64,000 nt of DNA, taken from assembly GCF_001499995.1 (NCBI RefSeq), contig NZ_LQIU01000034.1, positions 62,001 through 126,000 on the forward strand. Reading direction: 5' to 3'. The notes under the pieces are model-generated. The model saw only the letters and a list, made by a program, of their open reading frames with translations, was not told the DNA's origin and ran no database searches. Below are positions 23,855 to 32,009 of the stretch, in pieces. The DNA is from Mycobacterium sp. IS-1496. GTDB taxonomy: Bacteria; Actinomycetota; Actinomycetes; Mycobacteriales; Mycobacteriaceae. Numbering within the stretch: the stretch's first letter is position 1; the number at the start of each line of letters is the position of its first letter. A program made the position numbers and the translations under genes.

Positions 23855-26800
23855 ATGCATCTGAAGAGTCTGACGCTCAAGGGCTTCAAGTCCTTCGCGG
23901 CGCCGACGACTCTGCGGTTCGAGCCGGGCATCACCTGTGTGGTCGGCCCCAACGGGTCGGGTAAGTCGAACGTCGTCGACGCGCTGACCTGGGTGATGGG
24001 CGAACACAGCGCCAAGACGCTGCGCGGCGGCAAGATGGAGGACGTCATCTTCGCCGGCACGTCGTCGCGGGCCCCGCTGGGCCGCGCCGAGGTCACCGTC
24101 ACGATCGACAACTCCGACAACGCCCTGCCGATCGAGTACTCCGAGGTGTCCATCACCCGTCGGATGTTCCGCGACGGCGGCAGCGAGTACGAGATCAACG
24201 GCAGCCACTGCCGCCTGATGGACGTCCAGGAACTGCTCAGCGACTCCGGAATCGGCCGCGAGATGCACGTCATCGTCGGACAGGGCAAGCTCTCGGAGAT
24301 CCTCGAATCGCGCCCCGAGGACCGCCGTGCCTTCATCGAGGAGGCCGCCGGTGTGCTCAAACACCGCAAACGCAAAGAGAAGGCCGTCCGCAAGCTCGAC
24401 TCGATGCAGGCCAACCTGGCCCGGCTGACCGATCTGACCACCGAACTGCGCCGCCAGCTCAAACCGCTGGGCCGCCAGGCCGAGATGGCGCGACGCGCCC
24501 AGACCATCCAGGCCGATCTGCGCGACGCCCGCCTGCGGTTGGCCGCCGACGACCTGGTGACCCGGCGGTCGGAGTTCGACAGCACCCACCAGACCGAGAC
24601 CATGCTGCGCCGCGAGCACGACGAGATCACCACGCGGCTCGAGACCGCCACCGCCGAACTCGACGGCCACGAGGTCGCGGTGGCCGACCTGACCGAACGC
24701 GCCGAACTCGCCCAGCAGACCTGGTTCCGGCTCTCGGCGCTGGCCGAACGGGTCAGCGCCACCGTGCGGATCGCCGACGAGCGCACACAGCTGCTCGACG
24801 CCGAACCGGAGCCGTCGACCGGCCGCGATCCCGAGGAACTCGACGCCGAGGCCGACCACATGGCGGCCCACGAAGCCGAACTGCTGGCCGAACTCGCCGA
24901 GTCGCGCGCGGTGCTGGAGGCGACCCGCGACGAACTGGCCGAACGGGAGCGCGTCGCCGCGGAGGCCGAACGCGCGCACATGGCCGCCGCCCGGGCCGAG
25001 GCGGACCGTCGCGAGGGCCTGGCGCGGCTGGCCGGTCAGGTCGACACCATGCGGACCCGTGTCGAGTCGATCGACGAGACCGTCGCGCGGTTGACCGTCG
25101 GCATCGAGGAGGCCGCCGCCAAGGCCGAGGCCGCGCAGGCCGCGTTCGAGACCGTGCAGTCCCGCGTCGGCGAACTCGACGAAGGCGAGGTCGGGCTCGA
25201 CGAACACCACGACCGCACGGTGGCAGCGCTGCGCCAGGCCGACGAGCGGGTGGCCGAGCTGCAGACCGCCGAGCGCGCCGCCGAACGGCAGGTGGCGTCG
25301 CTGCGGGCGCGTATCGATGCCCTCGCCGTCGGCCTCGACCGTCGTGACGGGGCTGCCTGGTTGCAGCAGAACCACAGTGGCGCAGGACTTTTCGGTTCGG
25401 TCGCCGAACTGGTCAAGGTGCGCCCCGGGCATGAGGTGGCCGTGGCGGCGGTGCTCGGTGCGGCCGCCGACGCGCTGGCCGCGGAGAACTCCGGCGCGGC
25501 GCGCGCAGCGGTCGCCGCGCTCAAGAAATCCGACGGCGGGCGGGCCGCGATCGTCCTGGGCGACTGGCCGGAGACCCCGTCGGACGGGCTGCCCGGGCTG
25601 CCGGCCGGTGCGGTGTGGGCCGTCGACGTGGTCGACGTCCCGGCGCGGTTGCGCGGTGCGGTGAGCGCGATGCTGTCGGGTGTCGCGATCGTCGGCGACC
25701 TCGCCGCGGCCCTCGACGTGGTGGCGGGCCGGCCGCGGTTGCGCGCGGTGACCGCCGACGGCGACCTGGTGGGGGCGGGCTGGATCAGCGGCGGATCGGA
25801 CCGCAAACCCAGCACGCTGGAGATCGCGTCGGAGATCGACAAGGCCCGCGCCGACCTCGAGGCCGCCGAGAAACAGGTCGGCGAACTGGCCGCCGCGCTG
25901 TCCGGTGCCTTGACCGAACAGCGCGCCCGCCAGGACGCCGCCGAACACGCACTGGCCGCGCTCAACGAGTCCGACGCCGCCATCTCGTCCATCTACGAGC
26001 AGCTCGGCCGGCTCGGCCAGGACGCCCGCGCGGCCGCCGACGAATACCAGCGGCTGATCCGGCAGCGCGACGAACTCGAGGCGGGCCGCACGCGCACCGT
26101 CGAGGAGCTCACCGAGCTCGAGACCCGGCTGCACAACGCGCAGCAGGCGCCGATGTTCGACGCCGAGCCCGTCGACCGGCAGGCCTCGGTGGCGGCCGCC
26201 GAAGCCGCCCGCGCCGCCGAGGTCGAGGCGCGTCTGTCCGTGCGCACCGCGGAGGAACGCGCCAATGCCGTTCGCGGGCGGGCGGATTCGCTGCGCCGCG
26301 CGGCGGCGGCCGAACGGGAGGCGCGGCTGCGGGCGCAACGCGCGAAACAGGCCCGCGAACACGCGGCCGCCGTGGCGGGTGCGGTCGCCGAATCCGGCAG
26401 ACAGGTCGCCGCACGCCTCGGCGCGGTCGTCGCCGCGGCGTCGCGCAATCGCGACACCCTGGCCGCCGAACGCCAGCAGCGGGCGGCGGCGCTGGGCAAG
26501 GCGCGCGAGGAGGTCGGCGAACTCGGTGCCCGACTCACCGCGCTGACCGACGCGCTGCACCGCGACGAGGTGGCCAAGGCGCAGGCCGCGTTGCGCATCG
26601 AACAACTCGAGGCCACCGTGCTCGAACAGTTCGGGATGGCGCCCGCCGACCTGATCGCCGAGTACGGGCCGCACGTGGCGCTGCCGCCGACCGAGCTGGA
26701 GATGGCCGAGTACGAACAGGCCAAGGAGCGCGGTGAGCAGGTGGTCACACCGGCGCCGATGCCGTACGACCGGGGCACACAGGAGCGTCGCGCCAAGCTC

Positions 26801-27442
26801 GCGGAGAAGGAGCTCAAGGAACTCGGCCGGGTCAATCCCCTCGCGCTGGAGGAGTTCGCGGCGCTGGAGGAGCGCTACAACTTCCTGTCCACCCAGCTGG
26901 AGGACGTCAAGGCCGCCCGCAAGGACTTGCTCGACGTGATCGCCGACGTCGACGACCGCATCCTGCAGGTGTTCACCGAGGCCTACGTCGACGTCGAGCG
27001 CGAATTCACCCAGGTGTTCGCCACGCTGTTCCCCGGCGGTGAGGGCAGGCTGTTGTTGACCAATCCCGGCGACATGCTGACCACCGGCATCGAGGTCGAG
27101 GCGCGACCGCCTGGCAAGAAGATCAAACGGCTCTCGCTGCTGTCGGGCGGGGAGAAGTCGCTCACCGCGGTGGCCATGCTGGTGGCGATCTTCCGGGCCC
27201 GCCCGTCGCCGTTCTATGTGATGGACGAGGTGGAGGCCGCGCTCGACGACGTCAACCTGCGCCGGCTGATCAGCCTGTTCGAGCAGCTGCGTGAACGTTC
27301 CCAGCTCATCGTCATCACTCACCAGAAGGCGACGATGGAGGTCGCCGACGCGCTCTACGGGGTCACCATGCAGGGCGACGGCATCACGCAGGTGATCTCA
27401 CAGCGGCTGCGCGGCCAGGAACTGGTCGGTACCCAGTCGTAG
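23855..27442 (+). CDS. smc: Chromosome segregation ATPase SMC
   Basis: A 1195-residue SMC protein of normal length. Head: GFKSFAAPTTLRFEPGITCVVG leading to Walker A GPNGSGKSN (31-39) and the Q-loop; C-terminal head has signature LLSGGEKSLTAVAM and Walker B FYVMDEVEAALDD. Long coiled coils (about 165-500 and 670-1020) flank a hinge at about 500-660 (GLFGSVAELVKVRPGHE). It dimerises and works with ScpAB to organise and segregate the chromosome. Antisense frames of up to 1258 codons over this gene are shadows caused by high G+C. Confidence 0.97.
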   Translation: MHLKSLTLKGFKSFAAPTTLRFEPGITCVVGPNGSGKSNVVDALTWVMGEHSAKTLRGGKMEDVIFAGTSSRAPLGRAEVTVTIDNSDNALPIEYSEVSITRRMFRDGGSEYEINGSHCRLMDVQELLSDSGIGREMHVIVGQGKLSEILESRPEDRRAFIEEAAGVLKHRKRKEKAVRKLDSMQANLARLTDLTTELRRQLKPLGRQAEMARRAQTIQADLRDARLRLAADDLVTRRSEFDSTHQTETMLRREHDEITTRLETATAELDGHEVAVADLTERAELAQQTWFRLSALAERVSATVRIADERTQLLDAEPEPSTGRDPEELDAEADHMAAHEAELLAELAESRAVLEATRDELAERERVAAEAERAHMAAARAEADRREGLARLAGQVDTMRTRVESIDETVARLTVGIEEAAAKAEAAQAAFETVQSRVGELDEGEVGLDEHHDRTVAALRQADERVAELQTAERAAERQVASLRARIDALAVGLDRRDGAAWLQQNHSGAGLFGSVAELVKVRPGHEVAVAAVLGAAADALAAENSGAARAAVAALKKSDGGRAAIVLGDWPETPSDGLPGLPAGAVWAVDVVDVPARLRGAVSAMLSGVAIVGDLAAALDVVAGRPRLRAVTADGDLVGAGWISGGSDRKPSTLEIASEIDKARADLEAAEKQVGELAAALSGALTEQRARQDAAEHALAALNESDAAISSIYEQLGRLGQDARAAADEYQRLIRQRDELEAGRTRTVEELTELETRLHNAQQAPMFDAEPVDRQASVAAAEAARAAEVEARLSVRTAEERANAVRGRADSLRRAAAAEREARLRAQRAKQAREHAAAVAGAVAESGRQVAARLGAVVAAASRNRDTLAAERQQRAAALGKAREEVGELGARLTALTDALHRDEVAKAQAALRIEQLEATVLEQFGMAPADLIAEYGPHVALPPTELEMAEYEQAKERGEQVVTPAPMPYDRGTQERRAKLAEKELKELGRVNPLALEEFAALEERYNFLSTQLEDVKAARKDLLDVIADVDDRILQVFTEAYVDVEREFTQVFATLFPGGEGRLLLTNPGDMLTTGIEVEARPPGKKIKRLSLLSGGEKSLTAVAMLVAIFRARPSPFYVMDEVEAALDDVNLRRLISLFEQLRERSQLIVITHQKATMEVADALYGVTMQGDGITQVISQRLRGQELVGTQS

Positions 27443-27485
27443 CAGTAACTGCCTGGCCGCCGAGGCCGTCCTGGCCGTCCTGGCC

Positions 27486-27549
27486 GCCGAGATCGACGTA
27501 ATGGTGGGTTCGTCTCGCACTTTCGCGCCCGTGTGTTCGTTTCGGCGAA
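27486..27549. repeat. 64-bp interspersed repeat, copy 2
   Basis: Second copy of the element at 23078-23141, same orientation, no gaps. It fills the gap between the ends of smc and the converging isomerase gene, whose stop it reaches. Just before it lies a short tandem of CTGGCCG(TC) units, echoing the heptamer array before copy 1. Confidence 0.8.
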
Positions 27550-27550
27550 C

Positions 27551-28552
27551 TCAGGCGGTGCGGACCCCGCCGCGGCGCAGCGCGGTCAGGTCAGCGGCGC
27601 CGCACCCGTGCAGGCACACCCGTAGTTCGTCGATGAATTCCCGCAGCCACTCCTCCACCGCATCGGCCGATTCGATGGCGGGCGCGAGCAGCGGACGGGC
27701 GACGGCCACCACGTCGGCGCCCATCGCCAGCGCCTTGGCGGCGTCCATCCCGGTGCGGATGCCGCCTGAGGCCACCAACGCCACCTCGGGCAGGGTGTGG
27801 CGCACCTCGAGCAACGCCTGTGCGGTCGGGATACCCCATTCGGCCAGTGCGGGGGAGCGGATCTCGCCGTAGCGGACCAGCTGTTCGACCCGCGCCCAGG
27901 ACGTGCCGCCCGCACCGGCCACGTCGACCGCTGCCAGCGCACTGCCGGCCAACTCGGCGGCGGCCGCGGCACCGATCCCGTGGCCGACCTCCTTGAGCAT
28001 CACCGGCCGGCGCAGCGTGTCCGCGAGAACACGCAACCGGTCGATCGACCCGGTGAAGTCGGTGTCCCCATCGCGCTGCATGGCCTCCTGCAGCGGGTTG
28101 GTGTGCACGGCCAGCGCGTCGGCGCCCACCCGTTCGAGCGCCCACTCGAGCGCGGGCATCACGGGTTCGGACAGCTGTGCGAGGCCCACGTTGCCGATCA
28201 GCAGTACGTCCGGGGCGATGTCGCGGACGGCGAAACTCCGCGCCACCGCGTCGTTGCCGAACATGATGCGCTGGGACCCGAGCATCATGCCGACGCCGAG
28301 GCGTTGCGCGGCCGCCGCGAGGTTGCGGTTGATGGTGCCGGACAGTTCGGCGCCGCCGGTCATCGCGCCGATCAGCACCGGCGCGGCCAGCGGTTTACCG
28401 AGGAATGAGGTGTCGAGCCGCACCCGGCCGAGCGAGGTCTGGGTCAGCGCGTTGTACGGCAGCCGGTAGTTCTCCAGCCCGGTGGTGACGGTCTCGTACT
28501 CCACCGGCCCGTTCAGGCACACGTCGATGTGGCGGCGCTTGCGGGTCTCCAT
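27551..28552 (-). CDS. fni: Type 2 isopentenyl-diphosphate isomerase
   Basis: About 333 residues from ATG 28552. The FMN-dependent type 2 IDI signatures are present: RKRRHIDVC at the start, VLIGAMTGG, MMLGSQRIM, the substrate loop VHTNPLQEAMQRDGDTDF, VMLKEVGHG, VDVAGAGGTSW, and the FMN phosphate loop SGGIRTGMDAAKALAMGAD. It interconverts isopentenyl and dimethylallyl diphosphates in isoprenoid synthesis. A GTG at 28597 could add 15 residues. It is divergent from ftsY and converges on smc. Confidence 0.88.
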   Translation of the reverse strand: METRKRRHIDVCLNGPVEYETVTTGLENYRLPYNALTQTSLGRVRLDTSFLGKPLAAPVLIGAMTGGAELSGTINRNLAAAAQRLGVGMMLGSQRIMFGNDAVARSFAVRDIAPDVLLIGNVGLAQLSEPVMPALEWALERVGADALAVHTNPLQEAMQRDGDTDFTGSIDRLRVLADTLRRPVMLKEVGHGIGAAAAAELAGSALAAVDVAGAGGTSWARVEQLVRYGEIRSPALAEWGIPTAQALLEVRHTLPEVALVASGGIRTGMDAAKALAMGADVVAVARPLLAPAIESADAVEEWLREFIDELRVCLHGCGAADLTALRRGGVRTA

Positions 28553-28625
28553 CCCGATCGCGCTGCCACTTCGGCTGCTGTGAGGCCGCAATGTCACCGG
28601 CTACCCGCCCTGAGACAATGGCCGG

Positions 28626-30053
28626 GTGACCCTGGATCTCTCGCTGGCTGTGTGGATCGCAATCGCGGTCATCGCCGTTCTTCTCGTCGTTGCGCTCGTG
28701 GTCGGCCTGGTCCGGTACCGGCGCCGGCGGATCAGACTCTCGAAATCCGACACTGCCACACCGGTCGACCGCTCCGGCGGATACACGGCCAGTTCCGGGA
28801 TCACGTTCACACAATCGTCAGCGACCGCAACGCCGCCGGTGGCGCCGCCGGTCCGCCCGAAGGACCGCATCGACACCAGCGGTCTGCCCGCCGTCGGCGA
28901 CGACGCCACGATCCCGCGCGACGCGCCCAAACGCCCGATCGCCGACGTGCGGCTCCCTGAGCCGCCCACCGCGACCGCCCCACCGCGTACGCCCGAGAAA
29001 CCCGAACCGGCGCCGGCCCCGAAGCCCGCTCCTGTCCCGGAAGCCGAGCCCGAACCGGCGCCGGAGGCGGTGCCGGTGCTCGAACCCGAACCGGAGCCGG
29101 AGACCGCACCGGAGGCGCCCGCCGAGGTCATCGCCCCCACCCACGGCCGCCTCGATCGCCTGCGGGGCCGGCTGGCGAAGTCCCAGAACGCGCTGGGCCG
29201 CAGCATGCTCGGCCTGCTCGGCGGCGGCGACCTCGACGAGGAGTCGTGGGAGGAGATCGAGGACACGCTCCTGATCGCCGACCTCGGCCCGGTGGTCACC
29301 GAATCGGTGGTCGGCGCCCTGCGCACCCGGATGGCCAGCGAATCCGTGCGCACCGAGGCCGACGCCCGCGCGGTGCTGCGCGATGTGCTCGTCTCCGAAC
29401 TGCACCCCGAGATGGACCGGTCGATCCGCGCGCTGCCGCACGCCGACAAACCGTCGGTGCTGCTGGTCGTCGGCGTCAACGGCACGGGCAAGACCACCAC
29501 GGTCGGCAAACTCGCCCGCGTGCTGGTGGCCGACGGCCGCCGGGTGGTCCTCGGCGCCGCCGACACCTTCCGTGCCGCGGCGGCCGATCAGTTGCAGACG
29601 TGGGCCTCGCGCGTCGGCGCCGAAGTGGTGCGCGGACCCGAAGGCGCCGACCCGGCGTCGGTGGCCTTCGACGCGGTCTCCAAGGGCATCGAGCACGGCG
29701 CCGACGTCGTCGCCATCGACACCGCAGGCCGGCTGCACACCAAGACCGGGCTGATGGATGAACTGGGCAAGGTCAAGCGGGTGGTCGAGAAGCGCGCCGC
29801 GGTGGACGAGGTGCTGCTGGTGCTCGACGCCACGATCGGCCAGAACAGCCTGCCGCAGGCGCGGGTCTTCGCCGAGGTCGTCAAGATCACCGGTGTGGTG
29901 CTGACCAAACTCGACGGCACCGCCAAGGGTGGCATCGTCTTCCGGGTACAGCAGGAGCTCGGCGTCCCGGTCAAGCTCGTCGGCCTCGGGGAGGGGCCCG
30001 ACGATCTCGCACCGTTCGAACCCGGCGCATTCGTCGACGCGCTGCTCGGCTGA
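28626..30053 (+). CDS. ftsY: Signal recognition particle receptor FtsY
   Basis: A 475-residue SRP receptor. N-terminal hydrophobic helix (about 1-26) then an acidic, Pro/Glu-rich A region (about 110-165), then the NG GTPase domain: P-loop GVNGTGKTTTVGKLA, DTAGRLHTK, TKLDGTAKGG. It docks ribosome-SRP complexes at the membrane. GTG start. Fully standard actinobacterial layout (Rv2921c). Confidence 0.96.
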   Translation: MTLDLSLAVWIAIAVIAVLLVVALVVGLVRYRRRRIRLSKSDTATPVDRSGGYTASSGITFTQSSATATPPVAPPVRPKDRIDTSGLPAVGDDATIPRDAPKRPIADVRLPEPPTATAPPRTPEKPEPAPAPKPAPVPEAEPEPAPEAVPVLEPEPEPETAPEAPAEVIAPTHGRLDRLRGRLAKSQNALGRSMLGLLGGGDLDEESWEEIEDTLLIADLGPVVTESVVGALRTRMASESVRTEADARAVLRDVLVSELHPEMDRSIRALPHADKPSVLLVVGVNGTGKTTTVGKLARVLVADGRRVVLGAADTFRAAAADQLQTWASRVGAEVVRGPEGADPASVAFDAVSKGIEHGADVVAIDTAGRLHTKTGLMDELGKVKRVVEKRAAVDEVLLVLDATIGQNSLPQARVFAEVVKITGVVLTKLDGTAKGGIVFRVQQELGVPVKLVGLGEGPDDLAPFEPGAFVDALLG

Positions 30054-30097
30054 CCGGTCCGATGAAGGCCCGTCCGACCCGGGTCAGCCATGCGGAA

Positions 30098-30142
30098 ACA
30101 TGAGCGTAACCCGGTGGGCCTCTGCGTTCACATTGCGGAAAC
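30098..30142 (+). promoter_or_regulatory. Two GlnR-type AC-n9-AC sites upstream of amt
   Basis: Two sites fit the mycobacterial GlnR pattern AC-n9-AC exactly: AC at 98-99 and 109-110 (30098-30110), and AC at 130-131 and 141-142 (30130-30142). They start 32 bp apart, about three helical turns, in the 176-bp gap before amt. GlnR activates amt-glnB-glnD under nitrogen limitation in mycobacteria, so this is the expected place. Confidence 0.65.
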
Positions 30143-30229
30143 GCCCACGCATCACCAGCGAAACGCGCGCACAAGAGTCTTCTCGGGAGGCCGATCCGTC
30201 GGCGCATTTCCCAAGGAGGTTCACACAAA

Positions 30230-31570
30230 GTGGTCTTAGCCTTACCGGACGAAGCGTTCGCCGCCTTCAACAGCGGCGACACCGCCTGGGTGCTCGCCAG
30301 CGCCGCCCTGGTGCTGTTGATGACACCCGCTCTCGCGTTCTTCTACGGCGGCCTGTCCCGCCAGAAGTCCGTCCTCAACATGATGATGATGTCCTTCGGG
30401 GCGCTGGGCGTCGTGAGCGTGATCTACGTGCTCTGGGGCTACTCGATGTCGTTCTCCTCGGCGCACACCGGTGAGAACGACATCCTCGGCATCTTCGACA
30501 ACCCGTTCTCGCTGTTCGGGTTGAGCCCGCTGTTGGAGTCGCGCGAGATCGGTGGTCAGGAGCTGTACCCGATCGGTGGTTTCGGTTCGGTGCCCGCGAT
30601 CGTGTGGGTCGCCTTCCAGTTGACCTTCGCCGTGATCACCGTCGCGCTGATCAGCGGCGCGGTGGCCGAGCGCATGAAGTTCGCCACCTGGCTGGTGTTC
30701 GGCGGCATCTGGGTGACGCTGGTGTACTTCCCCCTGGCGCACATGGTTTGGGGTGGCGGCCTGCTCTCGGGTGACGAAAACGGTTTCGCCTCATGGCTGT
30801 TCGGCTACAACGCCGACGAAGGCGCGGCCAACGTCCCGCCGATCGACTTCGCCGGCGGCACGGTGGTCCACATCAACGCCGGTATGGCGGCCCTGGTCCT
30901 GGCCCTGCTGATCGGTAAGCGTGCCGGCTTCGGCCGCACCCCGTTCCGTCCGCACAACATCCCGTTCGTGATGCTCGGCGCCGCACTGCTGTGGTTCGGC
31001 TGGTTCGGCTTCAACGTCGGATCCGAAGGCGCCGCCGATGCGCTCGCCGGTCTGGTCTGGGTGAACACCACGGCCGCCACCGCCGCGGCGATGCTGGGCT
31101 GGCTCGCGGTGGAGCGCATCCGCGACGGCCACGCCACCAGCGTCGGCGCCGCGTCGGGCATCGTGGCCGGCCTGGTCGCGATCACCCCGGCCTGTGGATC
31201 GCTCTCGCCGATCGGTTCGCTCATCCTCGGCGCGATCGCGGGCATCCTGTCGGCTCTGGCCATCGGCCTGAAGTACAAGTTCGGCTACGACGATTCGCTC
31301 GACGTGGTCGGTGTGCACCTGGTCGCGGGCCTGTGGGGCACCGTGGGCATCGGCTTCCTGGCCACCGAGACCGGCCTGTTCTACGGCGGCGGGATCCAGC
31401 AACTGGTGGTGCAGGTCGTGATCGCTCTGGTAGCAGTGGTCTTTACGGGCGTGATGACAGTCATCATCGCCTTCATCGTCAAGCCGTTGGGTTGGCGTGT
31501 GACAAAGGAAGACGAGGACACCGGCATCGATGAGACCGAGCATGCGGAAACGGCTTATGAACTCGTCTGA
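30230..31570 (+). CDS. amt: Ammonium transporter
   Basis: A 446-residue Amt channel with about 11 TM helices. Signatures include DTAWVLASAALVLLMTPALAFFYGG, the FGG(I/L)W region and the pore motifs WFGWFGFNVGSEG and GVHLVAGLWGT (conserved pore His). GTG start with AAGGAGG about 13 nt upstream. It imports ammonium and is gated by the PII protein encoded next. Confidence 0.96.
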   Translation: MVLALPDEAFAAFNSGDTAWVLASAALVLLMTPALAFFYGGLSRQKSVLNMMMMSFGALGVVSVIYVLWGYSMSFSSAHTGENDILGIFDNPFSLFGLSPLLESREIGGQELYPIGGFGSVPAIVWVAFQLTFAVITVALISGAVAERMKFATWLVFGGIWVTLVYFPLAHMVWGGGLLSGDENGFASWLFGYNADEGAANVPPIDFAGGTVVHINAGMAALVLALLIGKRAGFGRTPFRPHNIPFVMLGAALLWFGWFGFNVGSEGAADALAGLVWVNTTAATAAAMLGWLAVERIRDGHATSVGAASGIVAGLVAITPACGSLSPIGSLILGAIAGILSALAIGLKYKFGYDDSLDVVGVHLVAGLWGTVGIGFLATETGLFYGGGIQQLVVQVVIALVAVVFTGVMTVIIAFIVKPLGWRVTKEDEDTGIDETEHAETAYELV

Positions 31571-31603
31571 TCGGCAACAATTTTCTTGGAAGGGACCGAC
31601 GAA

Positions 31604-31942
31604 ATGAAGCTGATCACTGCGATCGTCAAGCCGTTCACGCTCGAAGACGTCAAGACCGGACTCGAGCAGACGGGCATCCTCGGGATGACCGTCAGCGAGG
31701 TCCAGGGTTACGGCCGGCAGAAGGGCCACACCGAGGTGTACCGCGGGGCCGAGTACTCCGTGGATTTCGTGCCCAAGGTGCGGGTCGAGGTGATCGTCGA
31801 CGATTCGGCCGTCGACAAGGTCGTGGACGTCATCGTCCAGGCGGCCCGCACCGGCAAGATCGGCGACGGGAAGGTCTGGGTGAGCCCGGTCGACACCGTC
31901 GTCCGGGTGCGCACCGGCGAGCGGGGGGCCGACGCCCTCTGA
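31604..31942 (+). CDS. glnB: Nitrogen regulatory PII protein
   Basis: 112 residues, the exact PII length. The T-loop YRGAEYSVDFVPK carries Y51, which actinobacterial GlnD adenylylates; TGKIGDGKVWV is the B-loop. It senses ATP/ADP and 2-oxoglutarate and controls Amt. I start at ATG 31604 (GGAAGG upstream) rather than the TTG six codons earlier, because PII proteins start MKLI. Confidence 0.97.
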   Translation: MKLITAIVKPFTLEDVKTGLEQTGILGMTVSEVQGYGRQKGHTEVYRGAEYSVDFVPKVRVEVIVDDSAVDKVVDVIVQAARTGKIGDGKVWVSPVDTVVRVRTGERGADAL

Positions 31943-32009
31943 GCGACGAGGGGGTCGTCTCCCGGGTCAACACCGTAAGCGTTCACTGGTCCGGGGGAGG
32001 ACTTCCGAT

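Noticed and set aside
23546..27322. 1258-codon antisense ORF over smc
   Set aside because: High-G+C shadow of smc; composition is His/Arg/Gly-rich with no recognisable domain.
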